Shown here one piece after another: positions 11,516-21,735 of a stretch of DNA of 64,000 nt; position 1 is the stretch's first letter; the number at the start of each line of letters is the position of its first letter. The notes beneath the pieces were generated by a model that saw nothing but the letters and a program-made list of their open reading frames with translations, was not told where the DNA came from and searched no databases. The translations under genes were made by a program, and so were the position numbers. The stretch is from Ptychodera flava (taxonomy: Eukaryota > Hemichordata > Enteropneusta > Ptychoderidae). The stretch covers positions 44,212,965 through 44,276,964 of the forward strand of contig NC_091930.1 of assembly GCF_041260155.1 (NCBI RefSeq), given 5' to 3'.

Positions 11516-11983
11516 ATGGCCGTCTATGGAACTCTAGGTGGTCTCTTGGGTCATCAGATCAGACAAGCTGACAAGGTCCATCTTAACCAGTCGAAAACAC
11601 GAAAATGGTATTGAAAGCCTGATGCATCCACGAGGCAATCACATGCATCTACAGATTGAATTCCTTCTCGCTAGCCAATAGCCAACAAGATAGAGTTAGG
11701 CAAGCCATTTTATTTAACCAATCAGACTAATAGTTTCCTCTACACAGGTGCATTATACCACTCTGTAGCCCTTATTCAAATGCAGATTTGCAGTTGACCA
11801 GAGCCCTTGTTCTACTTGTCTGGGATAGGTCATTCTCCCAAACTCGCATGACCTCTGTGAACCTTTCGACGTACAATGGGTCACTCCTTTCCATTGTGGG
11901 TATTCAAATCAAAAGTAGACGATTTATTGACAGTAATTTTCAAATTTTAGAGAACATTGGCCTGTTTTTCGTGGTATAAGTCG
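11516..11983. other. anonymous sequence upstream of gene A exons
   Basis: No glycosyltransferase-like or TRADD-N-like exon of the gene B type is visible here or anywhere upstream in the window. If gene A has 5' exons they lie more than 11 kb away or are missing. Confidence 0.4.
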
Positions 11984-12129
11984 TTAATCGCAGGTGAGCT
12001 GTTACAGTTGTAATCACCACACTTATAGTCAGGAACTTGTAACTTGCCTTCGGCCTCGTGACGTTTACAAGTTCCTGACCATAAGTGTGGTGATTACAAC
12101 TGTAACAGCACACCGACTCGTGCAATTAA
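11984..12129. mobile_element. hairpin MITE, possibly TTAA-flanked
   Basis: Bases 11999-12042 pair with 12065-12108 as a 44 bp stem with very few mismatches (ends CTGTTACAGTTGTAATCACC and its complement). TTAA occurs at 11984-11987 and 12126-12129, and the sequence between TTAA and the stem is imperfectly inverted as well, so the unit may be a small TTAA element. It sits about 30 bp upstream of the splice acceptor of the first visible gene A exon. Confidence 0.65.
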
Positions 12130-12160
12130 CTATATATACTAAGCACTGTTTATTTTACAG

Positions 12161-12229
12161 AAGTCGGCAGTGAACTCTTACCAGGTGGACATACAGATTC
12201 TGACGATATGGCATCTGAAAGCAATACAG
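12161..12229 (+). CDS. gene A linker exon 1 (acidic, Ser/Asp-rich)
   Basis: A TATTTTACAG acceptor and an AG|GTGAGT donor bound 69 bases (23 codons), phase 1 on both sides. The peptide is VGSELLPGGHTDSDD followed by MASESNT. It is closely related to gene A exon 2 (12796-12861) and to the gene B exon at 37662-37727, and the first ~60-100 bases of the following introns are also similar. These are therefore copies of one exon-plus-intron unit. Such short, acidic, Ser/Gly-rich segments are flexible linkers between folded domains; no catalytic role is implied. This is the first exon of gene A that I can identify; the upstream partner exon is not visible. Confidence 0.65.
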
Positions 12230-12414
12230 GTGAGTTATATTCTCAAAGACATGGATGTCTTTCTGCGGAGTTTGACTTCTTGTCTAATAGAGAGATAAAG
12301 GTAATAGATAAATAATGATTATAAAACTTTAATTTGTCGTCACAATGACTACAAATGCTGATTCCCAAAGTCGGACTATACGGGGAGAACATTTACATAA
12401 GCCTCAGATATATC

Positions 12415-12420
<6 letters not shown>

Positions 12421-12486
<66 letters not shown>

Positions 12487-12560
12487 GTGTGTATATGTTT
12501 GTGTGTGTTGGTGTGTCTGTGTGGGTGTCTGTGCGTGTGTTTGTCTGTGTCTGTGTGTGA
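12421..12560. repeat. (TA)n microsatellite followed by TG-rich tract
   Basis: About 32 TA dinucleotides run from 12421 to 12484 and are followed by a degenerate GTGTGTCT-type tract to about 12560. It lies in the intron between linker exons 1 and 2 of gene A. The 81-codon open frame over it is a repeat artefact. Confidence 0.95.
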
Positions 12561-12795
12561 AATTCAGTACTTGTCACCAAAAAGCAAAGCCAAGACTTAG
12601 GGAGGTGAATTAATGAAATTGAGCAATATTTTCTTCATAATATTGGTATATTTGTTCGTTTTCATTCTAACGCTGTGGGCTTCTTCATCACATAACAACG
12701 CGTGAAAATTATTATTTTGCAACAGGATTTTATGTGTTACACTTATAATGTCATACTAGTACAGCATAAAGATCACAAATTACTTTATTTTACAG

Positions 12796-12861
12796 AAGTC
12801 AGCAGTGAACGCTTGCCAAGTGGGCATACAGATTCTGACGATACGGAATTTGATAGCAAGG
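12796..12861 (+). CDS. gene A linker exon 2 (acidic)
   Basis: Acceptor ATTTTACAG and donor G|GTGAGT bound 66 bases (22 codons), phase 1-1. The peptide VSSERLPSGHTDSDD plus TEFDSKG aligns almost residue for residue with linker exon 1. The unit was evidently duplicated inside the gene; because the exon is symmetric, the duplication keeps frame. Alternative splicing of one or both copies would change linker length without shifting the frame. Confidence 0.65.
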
Positions 12862-13306
12862 GTGAGTTAGATTTAAAATAACATGGATATCTTTTCATTG
12901 AGTTTGACCTCTTGTTTTGCTACAAGAAAATAGAAAAACAGTTCATAAATACAGTTGATAGAGTTTTGCCAACAATAAACTATATTACGGGCATACAACT
13001 TCCATATTGAATGTTATTCTAACGACATTTATAGGGAAAATTAAATGCTATCAGCAACTTTTATCGATGTATAGGCTGACCATCTTTCTCATTAATGGCT
13101 TTGAGGTTAGATAAATCTATTGCACTTAAGCTGTACAAAATGCTTTCTCACCGATATACTGAGACTATATCTTTTCCTGAGTACTATGCGGTTTTACATT
13201 ACCTTTTTCCAGTCTCTGCGATAAGCAAAGGCCATAACAGTGACATCAAATCAATGATACATGGTTCTAATAATGTCCATTTTACAATTTCATGCCGTTC
13301 ACATAG

Positions 13307-13384
13307 TTGCCGTACCAATACCAGAGAGCCCTACTGAAGATAAAACTTTGAAAGAAGAAGATACATCTGGTGCAAGCAGACTAA
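13307..13384 (+). CDS. gene A linker exon 3 (acidic, PEST-like), putative
   Basis: A CACATAG acceptor and an A|GTAAGA donor bound 78 bases (26 codons), again phase 1-1. The peptide is rich in Pro, Glu, Ser and Thr (VPIPESPTEDKTLKEEDTSG). It is not a copy of exons 1 and 2, and no gene B counterpart was found. Support is the splice sites, the symmetric phase and the composition only. Confidence 0.45.
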
Positions 13385-13720
13385 GTAAGATACATGGAAG
13401 TTGAACCTTTTAAACTTATATAAGGGCGTAAACGGATACTCTTGACGCAAAAAGCTATTTTACTGCGATCTTAGCACAGGGATTGAGAGAAAACCATAGA
13501 AATTCACCAATGAACGATTTTGAACGGATATTAAAAGTTCTCCAGTATGCATGCAATTCACAAGTAGAACACCTATACCAAGTGACCAGTACAGTCACAT
13601 ATAGTCTTTTATGGCATTATCTGAATAACCCATAGGCCTATAGCACGTACCGTACAATCACTCAGTCAAGCCACAATATATTTCAAAAAATGTTATTATT
13701 GTTTCTTCCAACGAACGTAG

Positions 13721-13924
13721 GAAATGGAAAGGAATTTGAACAGAGAAATATCACTGACAGTTCGACAAAGACTGAGCAGGAGCTACTGATGGAAAAAACC
13801 AAAGAGGATCTGGTCAGTGAAATCGAAAATCTGAGGGCAGCTAGTCTTGAAAACTGCGAAAAACAGAAGGAGCAGCTAAAAAGAGAGGTCGACAACCTGA
13901 AGTTGATGGTGCCATCTATGGAAG
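13721..13924 (+). CDS. gene A coiled-coil exon
   Basis: Acceptor ACGTAG and donor AG|GTAATG bound 204 bases (68 codons), phase 1-1. The protein begins NGKEFEQRNITDSS and continues as a heptad-rich, Glu/Lys/Leu stretch (MEKTKEDLVSEIENLRAASL, then QKEQLKREVDNLKLMVPSME). It is clearly homologous to the start and end of the gene B coil exon at 46229-46913 but lacks the repeated 35-residue units, so the predicted coil is about a third as long. The coil probably mediates oligomerisation ahead of the NHL propeller, as in TRIM-NHL proteins, but no RING or B-box is seen here. The exon is intact. Confidence 0.75.
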
Positions 13925-14630
13925 GTAATGAAAGGGTATATGATTCTCTGTATAAAAACAAACTATGGAAATGCCATGCACTTTTGCACAGGCTATGTTT
14001 GTATTGCCATTCTCGTATAGCTCAGTTAGTACTGATATAAACCCGTAACAATATTTCATGCTTCAACATGATATTTCTGTCTACTCGGATCTAGGTAAAC
14101 GCGTTGGTATAGTAGCCACCGTGACAATCCAACATGTCATTTGTCTTAAAATTTTATTGTCTTTCCTCGATTGTTTGGCTATAACACTTAGGCCTATGTA
14201 CGTGCAAGTTTTACTGAATTAAAACAAGTGAGACTTTTCAGTCTTCACGATCGACGTTATCGTCCGTGTCATCAAGGCCGATGAACAGTCAATTCGACAG
14301 TGAATCATGGCAGAATGTCGAGTCTCCAAATAACGACTTTTAATGTGCCAACAGAAAAATGCAATTCTGTTTAGTGACCACAGAAATTACACGTGTACTC
14401 TTAATTTTTTATGAAACTCTCTACTTTGAAAATATTCGTCCTAAGAAAGTTTATCGCTAGGTTGAAAATGCCGTGAATACTCAAAGGTGGGAAATGGCCT
14501 TTCAGATAATTGCGTTATACACAAAACAAGATGATATAAAATTTGGGAAAATATTATAAAATCAACCCTATGATAACTGCATTGTTCTGTAACGATTGCT
14601 GAATTCACCGAAAGCTCAAAGCTGAAACGT

Positions 14631-16371
14631 ATGGAACGCCGTTGCTGCCTTCTGAGGTTTATTTGCTGTATTTGATGAGATGACATCAATACATGATTTA
14701 GTAATGCCTTTATATGATAAGGTAGTGCCAATATATGATTAGGTGACGCCTTTATATTATAAGGTGGTATCAATATATCATAAGGTGCTGTTATTATATA
14801 ATTAAATGACATGAATATATGATTTAGTAATGCCTTTATATGATAAGGTCGTGTTAATATATAATTAGGTGACGCCTTTATATTATAAGGTGGTATCAAT
14901 ATATCATAAGGTGCTGTTATTATATAATTAGATGACATGATCACATCAATATATGATTTAGTAATGCCTTTATATGATAAGGTCGTGTTAATATTTAATT
15001 AGGTGACGCCTTTATATTATAAGGTGGTATCAATATATCATAAGGTGCTGTTATTATATAATTAGATGACATCAATATATGTTTTAGTAATGCCTTTATA
15101 TGATAAGGTAGTGTCAATACATGATAAGTGACACCTTTATACTATGAGGATGTGTCAATATGTCATAAGGTGCCCTTGATATATAATTAGGTGATATCAA
15201 TATATGATTAAGTAATGCCTTTATATGATTTGGTAGTGTCAATATATGATTAGGTGACGCCTTTATATTATAGGGTGGTATCAATATATCATAAGGTGCC
15301 CTCAATATATAATTAGGTGACAGAAATATATTATTTAGTAATGCCTTTATATGATTAGGTCGTGTCAATATATGATTAGGTGACGCCTTTTTATTATGAA
15401 GTGGTGTCAATATATCATAAGGTGCCCTTAATATATAATTAGGTGACGTTAATATATGATTTAGTAATGCCTTTATATGATTAGGTAGTGTCATATAAGG
15501 TGGTTTCAATATATCATAAGGTGCTGTTATTATATAATTAGGTGACATCACCGTCTATGAATTTCCGCAAGAGATTTCCAAGTCCTAACTCCCGTAAAAT
15601 CCGTTCCATCCATTGAGATTTGAGTGATGTACCTTGCAAGAACTTATGCGTCGGGCAAAGCGAATGAAAATTTGCACGCTTAAAGAAAGTGTCCGAAGGC
15701 GTGCGCCCTCTATATAATCATATAATGACTTTAAACATAACAATAAAGACGTTACACATAATAATAATGGCGTGCACACATAATATATTGACCCTTCTAA
15801 TCAATATATTTACATTAAGTTATAATATAATGGCCTTTTCAATTCATACATGTTGTGCTCTAACAATATATAAGCACTGCTTAATCATATACTGTTATTG
15901 ACTCGAAATATAAAGGCATTGCCTATTCACATGTAGATGTCACCTAATTATATATTTACGGAACCTTATGATATATTGACACAACCCCATAATATAAAGG
16001 CGTCACCTAACCATATATTGACACGACATAATCATATAAAGGCATTACTAAATCATATATTGATGTCACCTAATTATATAATAACAGCACCTTATGTTAT
16101 ATTGATACCACCTTATAATATAAAGGCGTCACCTAATCACATATTCACACGACCTAATCATATAAAGGCATTACTAAATCATATGTTGATGTCATCTAAT
16201 TATATAATAACAGCACCTTATGTTATATTGATACCACCGTATAATATAAAGGCGTCACCTAATCATATATTGACACTACCTTATCATATAAAGACATTAC
16301 TAAATCTTATATTGATGTCATCTCATCAAATACAGCAAATAAATCTCAGAAGGTAACTACGGCGTTCCATA
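14631..16371. mobile_element. 1.74 kb palindromic element with ~125 bp tandem units in both arms
   Basis: The ends are inverted: ATGGAACGCCG with TTGCTGCCTTCTGAGG-type sequence on the left, CGGCGTTCCAT on the right. The direct repeat GAAACGT flanks both ends (14624-14630 and 16372-16378), consistent with a 6-7 bp target duplication. Inside, a unit of about 125 bp built from words like TTATATGATAAGG and TATAATTAGGTGAC repeats several times in one orientation (14690-15550) and then in the opposite orientation (15905-16330). The paralogous intron of gene B has the uninterrupted target (TTAAACGTCTTCGTAACC near 47407). The long open frames over it, on both strands, simply translate the tandem unit. 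Confidence 0.85.
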
Positions 16372-16378
16372 GAAACGT

Positions 16379-16865
16379 GCTCGTAACCTCTTATTCTATG
16401 CTTTTGATATTGTTGTCGAGTCGGATTTTCTCTACTGACAAAAAATCATTTTAATCATGTTATAATTCAAATACCCGAACCATTGATGACTGTATTACTC
16501 AGTTTTATATCGCATGATCTATTCAAGTACATGGAACATACGCCACATAGTAATTCTGCAACAGAGTATTGTTTCATTATGATTGCTTCCAGGTTACTTG
16601 TAAGCTTATTCGAACATGACAGGTTTGCAAAAGTGACTCTTGCGTCCCGGTGGTGCAGAAGAACTGACATAATTCTAAATTCGTTTAACATTCAGAGCTG
16701 TTAAGAATGCTTTGAAACTACATGAAATTAAATACCACCTTGAAACTTTTGCGAAGTAAGAGTCGGGATTGGCGGTCTTGTCTGTGGCAGCTTCGCAAGG
16801 TAATCGGGTGCCGTACGTTTTTAGTTGAAGCCCATTAAAGATTTACTGTATTCTTTCACAATCAG
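16379..16865. other. gene A last intron, 3' part
   Basis: This DNA aligns with the gene B intron (47410-47795 and 48471-48979), including the phrase GTATTGTTTCATTATGATTGCTTC. The gene B copy has a MITE inserted at 47800 that is absent here. No coding content. Confidence 0.7.
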
Positions 16866-17700
16866 ACACGATTGGTGGTCCCGGGAAAGACGACGGCCAT
16901 TTGAACATCCAAGCGGAATAGCAATTGATGAAAACGGTGACTTGATAATTGCTGACAAGAGCAATCGAAGGGTGCAAGTAATGGGTTGGGACAACGAATG
17001 CAAACGTAAAAATGTTTTTGACAAGTACGACGAGTGGTTCAGACCACGTGACGTTGCTATGTCTTCTGATGGTACTTACTTATCGACTGATCATGGGAAA
17101 ATGCAAGTTGTGGCTTTTGATAAGAATAATGAGGTTATAACCTCATTTGGTGGAGACATAAACCCCTATGGCATTACGATGACTAAGGATGACCATGTAC
17201 TCGTTAACGATCGCAGTAATGACACTGTGAAAAAATACACTAAAGACGGCAAATTTTTGACAAGTTTTGGATCTCACGGTAAAGATGAAGGCCAATTTGA
17301 TTTCCCATGGTCAGTCGTCGTCAATAGTAAGAATGAAATATTAGTATCTGATCAAAACAACCATCGCGTACAAATACTCAACTCTGATGGAGAATATATT
17401 GCGTCACTAGGGTCGAAAGGGTCTGGGCCAGGTCACTTAAATACTCCCTATGGTATTGACGTTGATGAGGATGATAACGTCTATGTCTGTGATAATGGGA
17501 ATAGAAGAATTGTTCAGTTTTCATCAGACGGAAAATTCCTTTGCAATATCGGTGAAGGAAGGGTTTCCCCGAGGTATGTTGCCGTAAGAACGGATGTAAA
17601 TCCGATGAGAGTGGCCGTCACTGACTGGGGTCAAAATTGTGTCAAAGTATTCTATGTAATGAAGCAAACGCCACCAACACCAGGCGAGGGGTTACCGTAA
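16866..17700 (+). CDS. gene A NHL-repeat propeller, terminal exon (one frameshift)
   Basis: The acceptor is TTTCACAATCAG; the exon runs to the TAA at 17698-17700. It encodes about 279 residues with six NHL blades, recognisable as GIAIDENGDLIIADKSNRRV, PRDVAMSSDG, YGITMTKDDHVLVNDRSND, WSVVVNSKNEILVSDQNNHR, YGIDVDEDDNVYVCDNGNRR and a final VAVRTD...AVTDW blade. NHL domains of the TRIM2/3/71 type form six-bladed beta-propellers that bind RNA or protein. The exon length is one base short of the phase-1 expectation: the TIGGPGK start is in one frame and the rest in another, with the break near 16897-16904 in a CCATTT run. An apparent TTG start at 16825 is intronic. Homologous to 48980-49820. Confidence 0.85.
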
Positions 17701-18346
17701 CAGGGACAGAATTAAGTATGTGGATCTCTGTATGCATTGCAATTTGGTAAATGAGCCATTTTGTACTATTGCTATGTTTTAAGTGTACATGTGTTCAGAT
17801 GTGTTCTTAGGATGAATGCATGCGAATGACGTGTATTTTTCTGACAGAAATGAAAAGAAACTCGTTAATATTTTATTGATTCATGTTCAGCAGTGACAAT
17901 AATTGATATCAGCTTTCCATTGAATTTTTCTGTACACAAAATGAATCCAAAGTATTATCTTTTTGAGATAGCTATTGCAACAAGTTTTCGTACAATTGTA
18001 CTCTTAGAATATTATGTTTTTAATTGTTGTTGTGGTCGTGGTTGTTGAATTCAATACTCAGAATACGTTTGTTGCTGGTGTATATTTAGAACAAAGTCAA
18101 CTCTTTTTTAAATGATCTTTATTGAGAAATGTCAACAAGTTTGTGGTAAAACATAAGTTTGAGTCTGTTTTTGACTGAGTGTTGTATTTATGTGATGGAG
18201 TTATACATTTTTGAAGTAGTGTTTACACAAATCTAAAATTGTAAGTAATATAAGCACTGTAACTTGCTCGAATTAATATTTCATTTGAAATGACGAAAGG
18301 CATTGTTGTTGTTACTTGTACCTTTGGCTCCAAATGCTTGAATAAA
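17701..18346 (+). other. gene A 3' UTR with poly(A) signal
   Basis: AATAAA at 18341-18346 lies about 640 bases after the stop. The same context (CCTTTGGCTCCA, then GAATAAACAA) occurs at 50511 downstream of gene B, so the 3' end is conserved between paralogues. The intervening sequence is non-coding but recognisably homologous along its length. Confidence 0.7.
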
Positions 18347-20637
18347 CAACTGTCTTGATATAGAAACGCACCGGCTTTATGCTTTACTTATTGAAATATC
18401 GGTGCTAACCAATTGACTCATTTTACGATGATGGTACTCAACTTATTTCTGTTATATACACTTTCCCATTCATGCCTTTCACGCCTGAAATATTGAGTGG
18501 CAGCGATCATTGGAGCGCCTCTCATCGCTCTTTGTTTTAAAGCGGGTGTGTTATTTCACAAAATATTGTTATAACCCAAAAAAGAGATTGACAATATATT
18601 TTCAAGATCAAATGCTATGAGAAAAATTCCTGCGCATTAAATGTTGTTATAAGCCTGGATCAATACTCAAATGTTATCAAGAAGAGGGTATCTGCTTATG
18701 CGTAGAGGCGCCTTTTAAGTCGGTAATAAGCTAAAAAAAACTCATCGTGGGATGTTGATCAGAACCAGGGATGCATCTTCACTGTTAAGACCCTGTAACA
18801 TCGTAATTTTAAAAAAATCCCAAAATCCCATACAGTAAGATTATATTACTACAATTCACCGTGTGGGACAAGTATGTTTTGTGTTCATAATAAACCATAA
18901 ATCTCATTATCACTTTATATATTGTAGCTATCAATACATTTCTTGATTGCTGTTAAACCACTAAAAGTTAGATCTGTCTGGACTAATTTTTACTTGCACC
19001 AAGTTAAGTTATATGATTTTTGTTGTCGGCTAAGAATGCTTTAAATGCAACACATTTATTTCACTTTATATCCCAAAGCTTCGAAAGTAAAAGACTCCAA
19101 CTTTTGCTCAAGCTAAAAACAAATTCAATGTTAGGTCATCTTTTTCTCTTCAAATTTACCAAATGTTTTTATCTAGTACCAATTTTACCGATATTCGAAA
19201 TTCGAAATGGCCGTCATCTCTGTGTTAATTCTATGGGGAAATAAATTTTCCGTTTTGCGAAGAACTAAAACAGTGATAAGTTTTCTCGCACCAAAAGCTT
19301 TAATATCAGCCAAGATCTAATATAAGCTCCCGCGAGTGGTGTATCAGTAAAGTGTTGAAAAAGGATGAACGTCCGAACACGTGTTCCGAAGCACATTCTA
19401 CCTTATCGTCACACCATACAACTAAATTCTTTCGGTTATTGTTTACATCGAATCAAAACTTTACAATTAACGGGTCAGTTATACAGCTAAACAGATTTGC
19501 CCAATGAAATGCAATTTGACATCCAAGCACATAGTTTATGTTTTGTATGCAACGTGTGTGCATCACACAGTGGGTTGTGGAGTTAAGATGAAATGCACTG
19601 TAATTGTTTTTTCAAAACTTGTCCTTGAACTTTCAAAATATTATCTTGACTGTGAAGAATGTGAAAAGAAAATTATGCACATTGCAGTCATTGTTAAATG
19701 ATCGGCAAGACTACGTTCGGCAAACATATCTACTTCTAGCGCCCTCTGACAGATTTCTGCACGTTAAATGAGAATGGGGAGCAGAGATTTTAGTTAAATA
19801 TACTAAGACCGTGTTTGCCTACTGGGACACTGGCGAATGTAGATATAAATAGTACCTGGTCTGCTATGTGGGAATATGGAAGTGGTGATAGTAAGGTGGG
19901 TACCAAAACTTACGTGTAACCTTTTGCGTGGACGAGAATTACTTTCTATGCGTGCGTAAAACTGCAAAGGAAGTACTCACTCGCACTGCGGATTTTACGT
20001 GAGTAACAGTAGTCTTTGAGTCTCCATTTGAAAAACACAAGTCACAATATGGTCAGGGAGAGAAAATGACATTGTGTCACGTCCTTCAGTCTCTTCAGTC
20101 ATTTGTCCGGCAACGGACAGGGCAAGTATACCTATTTGCAGAACGTCAGAGGGAAAGTACAAAATGGTGTAGTTACCCTGTCAACACAACAAGACACACT
20201 TAAATGAAAGGGAGACAATCCTTCTATAAGAAAAACAACTTTCCGATAGGAAGACCATTCAATCATCTTTCGTGAATTTTGACATAGCTGTTTCGACTGC
20301 GATTTTCTCTTTAAAGAAGAGTTTCCTCGATCTGTAGAGTTTGCCTTAGATATATAGTTGTGTGAAAAAAATAATTTCATGCTTTAACTCCTCGACTTGA
20401 CAATGACACAAAAAGTACAGATAAAATTGATCCATTCTGCAAAATTTAGACTTCGACATGCTTTTTCACCTCATCTCCAATCTCCCAAGAAGTCATACTA
20501 TTTATTAAATAAACTTTGAGATATACGTAGAAAGCATGGTGACCTTTTCAAAGAAAAATTGAGAGATTTCTATTTAGCTAAAATTGCCGTTGTTGAAAAC
20601 GAAAAGCAACTTTACTTTTTCCAAAAGGCTTTTTAAT

Positions 20638-20639
<2 letters not shown>
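18347..20639. other. intergenic; left part shared with gene B downstream region
   Basis: Homology to the gene B flank continues to about 19040 (landmarks GAAATATCGGTGCTAA, ATGGTACTCAA, GATCTGTCTGGAC, GTCGGCTAAG), marking the edge of the segmental duplication. From 19040 to 20639 I see nothing I can name. Confidence 0.6.
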
Positions 20640-20706
<67 letters not shown>

Positions 20707-20709
20707 AGA
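20640..20709. repeat. (GA)n microsatellite
   Basis: A nearly pure GA dinucleotide tract of about 70 bases immediately precedes the LINE fragment. Confidence 0.95.
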
Positions 20710-21735
20710 TCATTTCTGTGAACAAAAGTCCAGGTCCTGATTGTATTTATGGTCGCACCCTGAAGTTCTGTGCTGATCAGCTTAGAGTAGTTTTACAACA
20801 CCTTTTCCAAGTTTCTCTTGATACAGTTAGTATTCCTGCCATATGGAAAAATTCTATAGTAGTACCAGTCCCAAAGAAACCTAGCGTTAAAGAACCCAAT
20901 GATTTTCGACCTGTTGCTCTTACATCCCTGGTAATGAAAACATTTGAGAAAATAATTAAGTCCATTATTCTGACCAAGGTTGCCGGGCAACAAACTATAA
21001 TTTGCATATCGACCGGAAAAAGGTGTTAAAGGTGCTAAGCTTTTCATTGTCAATACACTGTACAAACACTTAGAAAAAAACATGTCCACATGCAAGAATC
21101 CTTTTCGCAGATTTCTCTAGTGCTTTCAACACAATCCAACCCCCCATCCTTGCAGAAAAACTCTTAAAATTTAATTTTTAGCAATCAACTTGTTCTTTGG
21201 ATTATTGACTTTCTTACAAATAGATCACAAAGGGTGTTTGTCAATGGTCTTTTGCCAAGTTTCATTCAAATAAATACAGGTTCTCCTCAGGGTTGCGTTC
21301 TGTCTCCTCCGTTGTACATCCTTTATACTGACGACTGTAGAAGTACACATGAAGGTAGCCATCTTGTTAAGTTTGCTGATGATAGTGCTCTGCTTTCATT
21401 ACTACAGGGATCAGAATATCATCATTGTCCCGCTCTTGGCGATTTTGTTGAGTGGTGAGATAATTCGTATCTAAACTTAAATGTTAAGAAAACTAAGGAA
21501 ATGATAATTGATTTTAGGAGGCAAGAACGCAACCCTCCTACGTCAATTGTTCACGATCAAGAAGTCGAGATTGTTTCGAAGTATATACATACCTTGGTTC
21601 AATATTTGACAACAAATTGAAAGGAGATCATAACACCGATGCTATCTTGAAGAAGGGGCAGCAAAGATTGTACTTTTAAGGAAACTGCGTTCATTCATAG
21701 TTGATAGACAAATTTTATCTCTTTTTAGCGACGAA
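20710..21735 (+). mobile_element. non-LTR retrotransposon ORF2 fragment (reverse transcriptase)
   Basis: In order and in shifting frames the translation shows KSPGPDCIYGRTLKFCADQL, VVPVPKKP, NDFRPVALTSLVMKTFEKII, then GSPQGCVLSPPLYILYT and the catalytic box FADDSALL (21371-21394), then KKTKEMIIDFRR and KKGQQRLY. These are reverse-transcriptase blocks of CR1/Rex1/L2-type LINEs. Several frameshifts and a deletion in the middle make it non-functional. The 5' end starts at the GA tract and the 3' end is truncated before the C-terminal domain seen in the fragment at 24600-25067. Confidence 0.85.

Noticed and set aside
12355..12600. 81-codon frame with an Ile-Tyr run
   Set aside because: Translation of the (TA)n and TG-rich microsatellite.
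14441..16356. Long open frames on both strands with recurring HIKALLNHIL/NYIITAPYDIL peptides
   Set aside because: They translate a ~125 bp tandem unit of a palindromic element, in both orientations, with no start or splice context. Repeat structure explains them fully.
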